Assembly (NCBI GenBank): GCA_905214465.1
Contig: CAJMMD010000017.1
Coordinates: forward strand, 1 to 50,539
DNA: 50,539 nt
Source: an uncultured bacterium
GTDB lineage: Bacteria; Actinomycetota; Coriobacteriia; Coriobacteriales; Coriobacteriaceae
Reading direction: 5' to 3'
The translations under genes and the position numbers were made by a program. The notes below the pieces were generated by a model, which searched no databases, was not told where the DNA came from, and saw only the letters and a list, made by a program, of their open reading frames with translations. Below, piece by piece: positions 1 to 7,806 of the stretch; the first letter of the stretch is position 1; each line of letters opens with the position of its first letter.

Positions 1-520
1 GCATCATGCGGTTGGGCGTCTTGGTTTCCTTTTTGCCGAGTGACAGATAGACGGCTTGCGGGCTGCCGGCAAATGGCGCCGTGCTGGCGCGATCGACAAA
101 GTCGGGAAACCATAGCGACCCCGATGCGCTCGCGGCGCGGTCAAAGGCGTCGGTTTGCCAGAGAGCCCAAAGCGAAAAGAGGCCTGCCAGCGAGTAGCCA
201 GCAACGCCGTGCCAGGTGGGCGGCTGAGGAAGCGACGACTCGACCTGGGGGATTATCTGATTCAGCAGCTCATCAAGAAAACCGGCAGCTTGGCCGCCGA
301 AAGGCTCGGCATCGCGCACGGTTCCGTCGCATGCCCAGGGGCTCAGCTCGCGATTCCAATCGAGCCCGCCAATGGTGACGAGGGCGAATGGCGGACAGTC
401 GAGCTCTCGGCAACACTTATAAACCTCGCTGCCGTCGCCCACGACCACAGGAAGGTAGATGACAGGCGCGCTTTCCGTATGATTCGAATAAACGGTTATC
501 TGCTTTTGATGCGCTTCCAT
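1..520 (-). CDS. Putative esterase (alpha/beta hydrolase), 3' part outside window
   Basis: The frame is open from an ATG at 520 down to base 1 and continues past the left edge, so only about 173 N-terminal residues are visible. The sequence shows the nucleophile elbow GYSLAG (GxSxG form) preceded by a Trp-His pair and followed by a helix rich in Leu and Trp, then the strand VYLSLGKKE. This is the arrangement of the esterase D / enterochelin esterase-like family (PF00756), soluble serine hydrolases of broad substrate range. The catalytic Asp and His should lie in the missing part. GAGAGAAG about 7 bases upstream can serve as ribosome binding site. No signal peptide is seen. The substrate cannot be told from the sequence; the family assignment rests on the motif and local pattern only. 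Confidence 0.72.
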   Translation of the reverse strand, partial: MEAHQKQITVYSNHTESAPVIYLPVVVGDGSEVYKCCRELDCPPFALVTIGGLDWNRELSPWACDGTVRDAEPFGGQAAGFLDELLNQIIPQVESSLPQPPTWHGVAGYSLAGLFSLWALWQTDAFDRAASASGSLWFPDFVDRASTAPFAGSPQAVYLSLGKKETKTPNRMM

Positions 521-632
521 GACGGGCTTCTCTCGGTGTTGTGATATCGACGGCCCCCATTGTCGCACGCCGGCTCATGCAGGTTGGGCTAGACCAAAGA
601 CAATCTCGTGCATACCCTGCGGACGCATATGG

Positions 633-673
633 AAAACGCCACCGCCGGAGGGGAGCTCGGCGGTGGCGTTGTT
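633..673 (-). terminator. Rho-independent terminator of the first surface-protein gene
   Basis: A 12-bp perfect stem (635-646 with 659-670) is followed on the minus strand by a short T-run. It lies about 60 bases past the stop of the leftward gene at 728-2446. Confidence 0.75.
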
Positions 674-727
674 AAACGGTGCTGGGACTCGGGGCCTTCG
701 CGGGAGCTGCCATGTGCGCAGAGGCGT

Positions 728-2446
728 CTAAGAGCGCTTGCGGCTCGCCATGGTGCCTGCGGCGATAGCGGCTGTTCCCGCAAGGACGGTTGCCACGATG
801 GCCGCACCCGAGGTGTCGCCGGTTGCCGCGAGCACGCCGGTAGTCTTGGCTTTCGTGATTGAAGCCGCAACGGCCTTGGTCGGCTTTGAGCACTCAGGCT
901 TGGGGTTCTGCTTGGACTCCGCGGGCTTGCTTTCTGCGGGCTTGGTCTCGTCGGGCTTGGGGTCTTCCGGCTTGGCTACCTCGGGAGGTGCGATGACCAT
1001 GCTCTTGGCGACAGCTTCGTTATAGGGGGAGTCGATCACAGCGTCGCCCGTGCCGATGGCTTGGCCTGCCTCGTAGATGCCGTCACGGAGCTTGCGATAG
1101 TCAATGACCTTGCCGCCTTCGGGCGTCTGGATGGCGGCGTTCTCAATCTTGATGGTGCCGATTGTCTTGCCGTCAGCGCTCATGGCACGGGCAAAGATTG
1201 CCGCTGTATCTCCTTCGGCCGTTACCTTGCTGCGGATGATCGAGATGACTGCGGGTGTGACGCCCTCGCTGGTCTGGGCGATGATGCCGATGTTCTCGCC
1301 TTGGGGCTCGGGGCTCGTCTCACCATCTTGGTTTTCGCTGTAGGGGATGGGGCCGTCGCCGTTCTCGACATAGCGGGCTATGGCCTTGACAACGGAGTCG
1401 CTGATGTAGATGTGGCCACCCTCCTCGTTGGGTCGATCGTTTCTGGTGGAGAATGCAGCCGAAACCTCGCCTTCCGCAAACGCGTCCACGGTGGAGCCGT
1501 TCTTGACGACGATATCGTCTTGGTAGGTGAAGAGGGCAATGGCGTCACCGTATCTGCCTTTACTTGCGCGGACTGTCACGTTTGCATGATCGAGTGTGAT
1601 GCCCTTGTGGGCATAGACGCCATATTCAACACCGTTTGCGTTGAGGGAGGCGTTTGTGGCTGCGAGGCTGCCCTTGGCCTCGACGGCAGCGTCTTTCTCG
1701 GAGCTTGCCTCGACTGTGCCGCCACCCTTGATGGTGAGGTTCTTGTCGGTTCCGATACCCTTGTCCTTGGTAGCCCTGGCGGTGACGGCCCCGCTGTCGT
1801 CAATCGTGATATTGCCGTTTGCCCTGATGCCATCCGATACGCCCGTGGCGTTGACGTTGCCCGAACCTTTGATAGCGAGATCGCCCTCGGCGTCGATGGC
1901 ATCAAACCCAGCGCTCGTGGCGTTGACGGATCCGGCTCCGTCGATGTTGATATTACCCGTGGAGAGGATAGCGTCCTCAGTAGATGTCACGCTGAGCGTG
2001 CTGCCCGCGTCGCCTTGGATATTGAGCTCGGCGTTCTCATTCTTGCCATGAGAAGCCTTGATGCCTTCGATCCAGTCGGCAGTGACGATGTTGTTTCCCG
2101 AGTAATTCACGTTGAGCTTGCCTGCGGCCTGGATCTCGCCGCCGTTATAGTTGTTGAGCTTCAAGTCGTCGGCGCCGTCCCACGACCAGGTGCCGGTCTC
2201 GTCGCCCGCCGCAGTGCCGGCGTTGTATTTGGTTTCGCCGACCTTGACCCATTCCGCCGCGAGCGAGACGCTCGGCATGAGCAGCGAGCTCACCGTGAGC
2301 GCGCACACGGCGCCTACGACGATGCGGCGCGTCACGCGGCGCCAGCTGCCGTGCGCGAGTCCTATGCGACGGCGAACGTCGGGTTCGGCAACATGGGTTC
2401 CGGCGGTAGTGTCATTGCGTTTGGGGGTCGTGAACAAGGCTGCCAT
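728..2446 (-). CDS. Cell-wall-anchored beta-helix surface protein, copy A
   Basis: About 572 residues. The N terminus has a long basic lead (VRRRIGL, RRVTRR) before a hydrophobic stretch at about 42-60 and a likely cleavage after SLAA, so it is an extended signal peptide. The middle is built from short repeats of the type GxINIDGAGxVNAT, each ending near an (A/D)AI(D/R)A turn, as expected for a right-handed beta-helix of the DUF4353 'carbohydrate-binding domain-containing' group. A Pro/Lys/Glu-rich wall-spanning stretch follows, then LAATGD, a hydrophobic helix and RKRS. That is a sortase signal with Ala in place of the usual Pro of LPXTG. The protein should be covalently attached to peptidoglycan. 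I chose the ATG at 2446 because GGGAG lies 6 bases upstream and the same start context is kept in copy B (2718-4493). No sortase gene is in the window. Ligand unknown. Confidence 0.85.
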   Translation of the reverse strand: MAALFTTPKRNDTTAGTHVAEPDVRRRIGLAHGSWRRVTRRIVVGAVCALTVSSLLMPSVSLAAEWVKVGETKYNAGTAAGDETGTWSWDGADDLKLNNYNGGEIQAAGKLNVNYSGNNIVTADWIEGIKASHGKNENAELNIQGDAGSTLSVTSTEDAILSTGNINIDGAGSVNATSAGFDAIDAEGDLAIKGSGNVNATGVSDGIRANGNITIDDSGAVTARATKDKGIGTDKNLTIKGGGTVEASSEKDAAVEAKGSLAATNASLNANGVEYGVYAHKGITLDHANVTVRASKGRYGDAIALFTYQDDIVVKNGSTVDAFAEGEVSAAFSTRNDRPNEEGGHIYISDSVVKAIARYVENGDGPIPYSENQDGETSPEPQGENIGIIAQTSEGVTPAVISIIRSKVTAEGDTAAIFARAMSADGKTIGTIKIENAAIQTPEGGKVIDYRKLRDGIYEAGQAIGTGDAVIDSPYNEAVAKSMVIAPPEVAKPEDPKPDETKPAESKPAESKQNPKPECSKPTKAVAASITKAKTTGVLAATGDTSGAAIVATVLAGTAAIAAGTMASRKRS

Positions 2447-2589
2447 GGTTGCTCCCGTTCTCATAGGGCCTATACGGCTAGGTTCAGCGTATCTGCTGGA
2501 TGTTGCCGGCGGTAGTGCCGTTTGGAGGGCAAAATGGCCAAAATGGGGGAGAAATAGGCCGCACGCCGGCGCAGGGACCGACGCTAAAA

Positions 2590-2628
2590 GAAAAGCGCGG
2601 GGCCGCATGGCGACTCCGCGCTTTATTG
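2590..2628 (-). terminator. Duplicated permease terminator upstream of copy A
   Basis: A 9-bp stem (2592-2600 with 2616-2624) is followed on the minus strand by CTTTTCTTTT. It is the counterpart of the terminator at 4636-4676 and was carried along in the tandem duplication. It now follows only a 14-codon permease remnant. Confidence 0.75.
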
Positions 2629-2650
2629 TTCAGCTTTTGCAGCCTTGCCC

Positions 2651-2696
2651 TTACGCTACGAAGAAGTAGACGGGGAAGGCAAGGGCTGCGATCCAC
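2651..2696 (-). pseudogene. Relic of the 3' end of the purine permease gene
   Basis: These 46 bases match the last codons of the permease at 4702-6015 almost exactly: they would read WIAALAFPVYFFVA and stop, against WIAALAFLVYFFVA in the real gene. Homology stops sharply at 2696, just before the tail of the copy B surface gene (stop at 2718). The fragment has no start and marks one breakpoint of the duplication that produced copies A and B. Confidence 0.85.
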
Positions 2697-2717
2697 CCGT
2701 CCTGTGCGAAAAAGTGT

Positions 2718-4493
2718 TTACGAACGTTTGCGACTCGCCAGGGCGCCTGCGGCGATGGCGGCTGTTCCCGCAAGGGCGGCTGCCACGATGGCTGCGTTCG
2801 AGGTGTCGCCGGTTGCCGCGAGCTTGCCGACGGTCTTGGCTCCCTTGGCTGCAACTGCAACGGTCTTGGTTGTCTTCGTGCCCTCGGACTTGGAACCCTC
2901 GGGCTTGGTCTTGCCGTGCTTTTCCTCGGGCTTGGTCTCCTCGGGAGGCACGATGACCGTGCTCTTGGCGACAGCGGCGTCATAGGGGGAGTCAATCGTG
3001 GCATCGCCCGTGCCAATGGTCTGCCCCGCCTCGTAGACGATGCCGTCGCTGAGCTCTTCCTTGTTGCGATAGTCAATGACTTTGCCGCCTGCAGGCGTCT
3101 GGATGATGGCGTCCTTGATTTCGATGGTGCCGATCGCCTTGCCGTCCGCGCTCATGGCAAGGGCGAAGATAGCCGCCGTGTCTCCCTCGGCCGTGACCTT
3201 GCTGCGGACGATCGAGATGGTCGCGGGCGTGATGCCCTTCTCGGTCTGCGCGAAGATGCCGATGTTCAGGCCCTCGGACTCAGGGATGATTTCGTCGTTT
3301 TGGTCTCCACTGTAGTGGTCGGGGCCGTCGCCGCCGGTCTCGGCATAGCGGGCTATGGCCTTGACAACGGAGTCGCTGATGTAGATATGGCCACCCGCTT
3401 CGTCGGAGTAGAAATTACTGGTGGAGATTGCAACCGAGAACCTGCCTTCTGCGAGCGCATCCACAGTCGAGCCGTTCTTGATGACGATGTTGTCCTCATC
3501 GGTGAAGAGTGCGCTGGCTTCCCCGCCATCTGAGCTTGCGCGGACCGTCACGGTCGCGCCATCGAGCGTGATGCCCTTGTAGACATAGATGCCATACCCA
3601 ACGCCACTTGCGTTGAGGGAAGCGTTCGTGACCGTGAGGCTGTTTTTACCGTCGATGGCGACGTCTTCCTCGGAGCTTGCCTTGACCTGGCTGCCACCCG
3701 AGATCTCGATGTTGCCGTCGGCCCAAATCGCATTGTCTTTGATAGAGCTTGCCTCTACCTTGCCGCCGCCCTTTATGATGAGGTTCTCGTTAGCATCGAT
3801 ACCCTGATCCTCGGTGGCCTTGGCGGTGACGGTTCCGCTGTTGTCGATCGTGATGTTGCCGTCGGCCCTGATGCCATCCGAATCGCCCGTGGCGTTAACG
3901 TTTCCCGAGCCCTTGATGGTGACATCGCCCCCGGCATCGATGGCATCGTGCTCGGTGCTCGTGGCGTTGACAGTGCCAGCGCCGTCGATGTTGATGTTGC
4001 CGACGGAAGTGATGGCGTCACGAGAAGATGTCACGTTGAGCGTGCTGGACGCGTCGCCCTGAATATTAAGCTCGGCGTTCTCGTTCGCGCCATCCTTAAC
4101 CTTGATGCCGCGGCCGTTGTCGTTAGTGACGGTGTTGTTGCCCTCGTAGCTCACGTTGAGCTTGCCCGCTGCCTCGATCGCACCGCCGTTGTAGCCGTTG
4201 AGCTTCATATCATCGGCGCCGTCCCATGACCAGGTGCCGGCGGCGTCTCCCGCGGGCCCCGCGGCCGCTTCGTGGCGGACGCCATCGACGTCCACCCACT
4301 CCGCCGCGAGCGAGACGCTCGGCATGAGCAGCGAGCTCACCGTGAGCGCGCACACGGCGCCTACGACGATGCGGCGCGTCACGCGGCGCCAGCTGCCGTG
4401 CGCGAGTCCTATGCGACGGCGAACGTCGGGCTCGACAAAATGGGCTCCAGAGGTTTTGTCATTGCGCTTGGGGGTCGTGAACAAGGCGGCCAT
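2718..4493 (-). CDS. Cell-wall-anchored beta-helix surface protein, copy B
   Basis: About 591 residues, a tandem paralogue of the gene at 728-2446. The first ~65 residues, covering the extended signal peptide, are nearly identical to copy A. The central repeats have drifted, and copy B carries one more repeat unit (the stretch around ADGNIEISGGSQ has no partner in copy A). The C terminus has a Lys/Glu/Pro-rich wall region, LAATGD, a membrane helix and RKRS, so it is also a sortase substrate with the LAATG variant. Start at 4493: GGGAG lies 6 bases upstream, as in copy A. Its upstream DNA, including the terminator at 4636-4676, is shared with copy A. The two genes are probably expressed from similar promoters, and repeat-number change between them could alter the length of the helix. 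Ligand unknown. Confidence 0.85.
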   Translation of the reverse strand: MAALFTTPKRNDKTSGAHFVEPDVRRRIGLAHGSWRRVTRRIVVGAVCALTVSSLLMPSVSLAAEWVDVDGVRHEAAAGPAGDAAGTWSWDGADDMKLNGYNGGAIEAAGKLNVSYEGNNTVTNDNGRGIKVKDGANENAELNIQGDASSTLNVTSSRDAITSVGNINIDGAGTVNATSTEHDAIDAGGDVTIKGSGNVNATGDSDGIRADGNITIDNSGTVTAKATEDQGIDANENLIIKGGGKVEASSIKDNAIWADGNIEISGGSQVKASSEEDVAIDGKNSLTVTNASLNASGVGYGIYVYKGITLDGATVTVRASSDGGEASALFTDEDNIVIKNGSTVDALAEGRFSVAISTSNFYSDEAGGHIYISDSVVKAIARYAETGGDGPDHYSGDQNDEIIPESEGLNIGIFAQTEKGITPATISIVRSKVTAEGDTAAIFALAMSADGKAIGTIEIKDAIIQTPAGGKVIDYRNKEELSDGIVYEAGQTIGTGDATIDSPYDAAVAKSTVIVPPEETKPEEKHGKTKPEGSKSEGTKTTKTVAVAAKGAKTVGKLAATGDTSNAAIVAAALAGTAAIAAGALASRKRS

Positions 4494-4630
4494 GGCTACT
4501 CCCATCCTCATAGGGCCTATGCGATTACGCCCAGCATATCTGCAGGATGTAGCCGGCGGTAGTGCCGTTTGGAGGGCAAAATGTCCAAAACTCGGGAAGC
4601 AATACATCGCGCGTCCGTGCGTTGCCTGGC

Positions 4631-4676
4631 TTTAAAAGAAAAGCGCGGAGCCGCTCGATGCGACTCCGCGCCTTGT
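4631..4676 (-). terminator. Rho-independent terminator of the permease gene
   Basis: Stem 4643-4650 with 4664-4671, followed on the minus strand by TTCTTTTAAA. It lies about 30 bases past the permease stop and separates it from copy B. Confidence 0.75.
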
Positions 4677-4701
4677 TGTTTTGCTTTAGCAGACTATGCT
4701 G

Positions 4702-6015
4702 TTACGCCACGAAGAAGTAGACGAGGAAGGCAAGGGCTGCGATCCACATGAGCGGCTTGATCTTGGAGGCCTCGCCCTTAAAGAGCGCGACGATCACGTA
4801 GGCGATAAAGCCCAGGCCAATGCCGGCAGAGATGGAGTAAGTGAAGGGCACGCCGGCGACAATCATGAACGCCGGGAAACCTTGCGACACGTCGGACCAG
4901 TCGATCTCGGAGGCCTCGCTCATCATGAGGTAGCCGACGTAGACCAGAGCACCGCAGGTGGCGGCGCTGGAAACGATGGTGACGATGGGGGAGAAGAACG
5001 CGGCGAGGATGAACAGCACGCCGGTGGTGACGGAGGTGAGACCCGTGCGGCCACCGTCGGCAGCGCCGGACGTGGACTCGACGAAAGTGGTGATGGAGGA
5101 GACGCCCATAAAGCCACCGGCAGCAGCGGCCACGGAGTCGACGACCAGGATGGGACGGATGTCCTCGACATTGCCGTCCTCGGTCAGGAACTCGCCCTGC
5201 TTGGCGACGGCCATCGCGGTGCCCATGGTGTCGAAGAAGTCACTCATGAGCAGCGAGAAGGCCACGACGAGCAGCATCGGGTCGGTCAGGACCTTCACGA
5301 TGGCAAGGTTGCCGTCGGCAGTGCTGGCAAACGGGGCGCCGAAGGTCGAGAAGTCGAGCGGTGCGATGAGGCCCTCGGGCGCATGGGTGACGCCCAGCGG
5401 GATTCCGGCGATAACGGCGACGATGATGCCGATGAGCAGCGAGCCCGGCACGTTGCGGGAAGCCAGGGCAACCGTCACGACGATGGAGATGATGCCGACG
5501 ATAAAGGTGGGGGAGGCGATGTCGCCCAGGCCGACGAGCGTACCGGCGCCAGCGGTGATGATGCCGGCGTCGCACAGGCCGATCATGGCGATAAACAGGC
5601 CCAGACCCACCGAGATGGCGTGGCGCAGGACCACGGGGATGGCGTCCATGATGGCCTCGCGCAGGCCGCACAGGACGAGCAGCAAGATGACGATACCCTC
5701 GAGGAAGATAACGCTCATGGCCACGTGCCAGTCGCCGCCGCACATGGTGGTGGCGATGCCCGCGATCATGGCGTTGATGCCCAGACCCGACGCGCAGGCG
5801 AGCGGGCGGTTGGCGAAGATGCCCATGCAGATGGTCATGATGCCGGCGCCCAGGCAGGTGGCGCAGGCGAGCGCTCCCGCATCAATACCAGCGCCCGAGA
5901 GCACTGCGGGGTTGACGGCGATGATGTAGGCCATCGCCAGGAATGTTGTCAGTCCAGCGCGAAGTTCGGTCCCGATTGTGGACTTGCGCTCACTGACGTG
6001 AAAAAGTTCGTCCAT
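4702..6015 (-). CDS. NCS2-family purine/xanthine permease (AzgA/PbuG type)
   Basis: About 437 residues and some 12 hydrophobic segments. It opens with the family signature around LTTFLAMAYIIAVNPAVL, then GAGIDAGAL and the ANRPLA..GLGINAMIA segment, as in AzgA, PbuG and GhxP/Q transporters. Such proteins are proton-driven importers of adenine, guanine or hypoxanthine in the cytoplasmic membrane. The start at 6015 was chosen because AAGGAAAGGG lies directly upstream; a longer frame to 6060 has no better site. The leader is about 190 bases long up to the divergent gene at 6209 and I see no purine riboswitch core in it. The 3' end is present a second time at 2651-2696. Exact base specificity cannot be assigned. 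Confidence 0.9.
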   Translation of the reverse strand: MDELFHVSERKSTIGTELRAGLTTFLAMAYIIAVNPAVLSGAGIDAGALACATCLGAGIMTICMGIFANRPLACASGLGINAMIAGIATTMCGGDWHVAMSVIFLEGIVILLLVLCGLREAIMDAIPVVLRHAISVGLGLFIAMIGLCDAGIITAGAGTLVGLGDIASPTFIVGIISIVVTVALASRNVPGSLLIGIIVAVIAGIPLGVTHAPEGLIAPLDFSTFGAPFASTADGNLAIVKVLTDPMLLVVAFSLLMSDFFDTMGTAMAVAKQGEFLTEDGNVEDIRPILVVDSVAAAAGGFMGVSSITTFVESTSGAADGGRTGLTSVTTGVLFILAAFFSPIVTIVSSAATCGALVYVGYLMMSEASEIDWSDVSQGFPAFMIVAGVPFTYSISAGIGLGFIAYVIVALFKGEASKIKPLMWIAALAFLVYFFVA

Positions 6016-6208
6016 GCATACCCTTTCCTTGTTCAGCCCCGAGTTTAGGCCGATTGACACGAACTCACTTACTATATCGTCTTTACAACCTTGCTGTTCC
6101 TCGCATGTTGATGTTCGGCGCTTTGTAACAGACGGACGGTATTTATCGCATGAAAATGTGTGGGTACCGTATACTTAAGCGGTTACAACGACCCCTATGG
6201 AGGAACGT

Positions 6209-6628
6209 ATGATTAAAGAGCTTTGCCACGACGAGGCTATCCTGTCCCAGCGTTGCGAGGTTGCGACCGTCGAGGACGAGTCGGTTGCTCAGGACCTGAT
6301 CGATACCATCAAGTCGCTCGACGATGCCGGCTGCCTTGCCGCTAACCAGATTGGCGTTACCAAGAAGGTCTGCGTCTACCTGGACGACGCCGGCGAGCCC
6401 CACGTGCTCTACAACCCCCGTCTGGTGTTTGGCCTGGGCGCCAGCAAGATGGAGGAGAGCTGCCTGACGCACGAGGAGGTCACCAAGTCCACGCGCTATA
6501 TCAAGTGCAAGGTTGCCTTTGACCAGATCGTCGATGGCAAGATGCGCGAGCGCAAGCAGGACTTTGTGGGCTTCGAGGCGCAGATGGTCCAGCATATGAT
6601 CGACCACTGTCTTGGAAAGTTGGTCTAA
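6209..6628 (+). CDS. Peptide deformylase-like protein with altered active site (HMIDH)
   Basis: About 139 residues. It has deformylase motif 1 as GCLAANQIG (Gln47 present) and motif 2 as EESCLT (Cys85, metal ligand), but motif 3 reads QHMIDH at 128-133, so the catalytic Glu of HExxH is Met130. The codon is ATG inside CAT ATG ATC GAC CAC, so this is not a reading error by me. Deformylases remove the formyl group from nascent proteins; loss of this Glu normally abolishes activity. A second deformylase with intact HEIDH lies at 13840-14250, so this copy may be a non-catalytic ribosome- or metal-binding relative. The start at 6209 follows GGAGG with 5 bases spacing. A TATACT at 6170-6175 could be its -10 box. 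Confidence 0.85.
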   Translation: MIKELCHDEAILSQRCEVATVEDESVAQDLIDTIKSLDDAGCLAANQIGVTKKVCVYLDDAGEPHVLYNPRLVFGLGASKMEESCLTHEEVTKSTRYIKCKVAFDQIVDGKMRERKQDFVGFEAQMVQHMIDHCLGKLV

Positions 6629-6630
6629 GG

Positions 6631-6700
6631 GGACCAAAGCACCGCACTTCGTCTCTTTTGGTCCGGGTATGACATTGTTGTCATGTCCGGGCTTTTGTGT
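6631..6700 (+). terminator. Double-hairpin terminator after the deformylase-like gene
   Basis: Two consecutive stems follow the stop: 6631-6638 with 6657-6664, then 6663-6667 plus the tatgaca/tgtcatg arms up to about 6691. The second is followed by CTTTTGTGTTT. Confidence 0.7.
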
Positions 6701-6759
6701 TTAGCGCCTTTTTGTTTGGTGACAATAACCTTAGCAGGAACGTAAAGCTAGGAGGCGCT

Positions 6760-7725
6760 ATGTGCACGAGCATTCGATTTACCGATAATTCTGGCCACAT
6801 GTATCTAGGCCGCAACCTCGACTGGAGCTTTGACTACGGACAACAGGTTCGCGTGATGCCGCGCGGGTTCCACATCCCGTATTCGTTTATCGACGATGCG
6901 TCGGCGGCACACGCGGTAATCGGCATGTGCATCGATTACAAGAACTACCCTATGTTCTTCGACTGCGGCAACGATGCGGGCCTCGCCGTGGCGGGTCTCA
7001 ATTTCCCGGGTTATGCCGAGTATGCCGAGGACCCTGTCGACGGCAAGACCAATATCGCAGCCTATGAGTTTCCCCTGTGGGTGGCAGCGACGTTTTCGAC
7101 GGTCGACGAGGTCGAGGCCGCGCTGTGCGACACGGTGATTGTCGCCAAATCTGCCGGAGAGGGGCTGGGCGTGTCGCTGCTTCATTGGATTATCGGCGAC
7201 AGCAAGCGTAGCATCGTGGTCGAGATGATGGCTGACGGCCTGCATGTATACGACGATCCGGTCGACACCCTTGCCAATCAGCCTACCTTCCCGTGGCACA
7301 TGGAAAACCTGCGCACCTATATCACGGCCACAAGCGATTTTCCGCAGACGGCGACATGGCGTGGCGCCGAGCTCAAGCCCTATGGCGCGGGTGCCGGCAT
7401 GCGCGGTATTCCGGGTGACTGCTATTCGCCGAGCCGTTTTGTAAAGGCGGCGTACCTCAATGCCAATTACCCGCAAAAGGAGAGCGAGACCGAAAACGTC
7501 GTCCGCATGTTCCGTTCACTCGAGGGCGTGGTGATGATCGAGGGAGCGTCCAGGATGGGCGATGGCAAGTTCGAGAAGACTATCTACACCGGATGCTTTA
7601 GCGCGCGCACGGGCAATTATTACTACGCGATGTATGGGGATCCGTCGATTCGCTACGTGAGCCTGATGGATGCCGAGGGCGCGAGCCCCGATAGGCTCGT
7701 GGTTCCCGAGCCGCGCCGTTCGTAG
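6760..7725 (+). CDS. bsh: Bile salt hydrolase / choloylglycine hydrolase
   Basis: About 321 residues, the usual length for this Ntn-hydrolase family. The initiator Met is followed directly by Cys2, the N-terminal nucleophile freed by autoprocessing. Other active-site positions are present: Arg18 and Asp21 in LGRNLDWSF, Asn81 in LNFPGYA, Asn173 in LANQPTFPWH and Arg226 in SPSRF. The enzyme cleaves the glycine or taurine amide of conjugated bile acids, a typical function of gut bacteria. The start at 6760 fixes Cys2 correctly and has AGGAGG 4 bases upstream; the longer frame from 6697 would bury the nucleophile. It is monocistronic, between two terminators. There is no signal peptide, so it should be cytoplasmic. 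Penicillin V acylase activity is a theoretical alternative, but LNFPGY and the Asn/Arg set favour bile salts. Confidence 0.93.
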   Translation: MCTSIRFTDNSGHMYLGRNLDWSFDYGQQVRVMPRGFHIPYSFIDDASAAHAVIGMCIDYKNYPMFFDCGNDAGLAVAGLNFPGYAEYAEDPVDGKTNIAAYEFPLWVAATFSTVDEVEAALCDTVIVAKSAGEGLGVSLLHWIIGDSKRSIVVEMMADGLHVYDDPVDTLANQPTFPWHMENLRTYITATSDFPQTATWRGAELKPYGAGAGMRGIPGDCYSPSRFVKAAYLNANYPQKESETENVVRMFRSLEGVVMIEGASRMGDGKFEKTIYTGCFSARTGNYYYAMYGDPSIRYVSLMDAEGASPDRLVVPEPRRS

Positions 7726-7746
7726 CTCACTGGTTCGTTGCGACAT

Positions 7747-7786
7747 AAAACGGCCTCGCACCTCTTATGAGATGCGAGGCCGTTGT
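7747..7786. terminator. Bidirectional terminator between bsh and kup
   Basis: A 12-bp perfect stem (7749-7760 with 7773-7784) sits between two convergent genes, with short A/T stretches on the outer sides. Confidence 0.75.
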
Positions 7787-7806
7787 CGCCAATGGCTGGT
7801 GGCGTG

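Noticed and set aside
1061..2515. Long plus-strand ORF (484 codons) opposite the first surface gene
   Set aside because: It mirrors the minus-strand gene, has no ribosome binding site or domain, and exists only because the GC-rich repeats avoid stops in this frame.
2484..2696. Short minus-strand ORF of 70 codons upstream of copy A
   Set aside because: It runs through the duplicated terminator and leader and has no conserved counterpart start at copy B.
4696..6048. Plus-strand ORF (450 codons) rich in His, Asp and Gly opposite the permease
   Set aside because: Composition is the typical antisense shadow of a membrane protein gene; the opposite strand encodes a clear NCS2 permease.
6016..6208. 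Purine riboswitch before the permease
   Set aside because: I looked for the conserved three-way-junction cores on the minus strand and found none.
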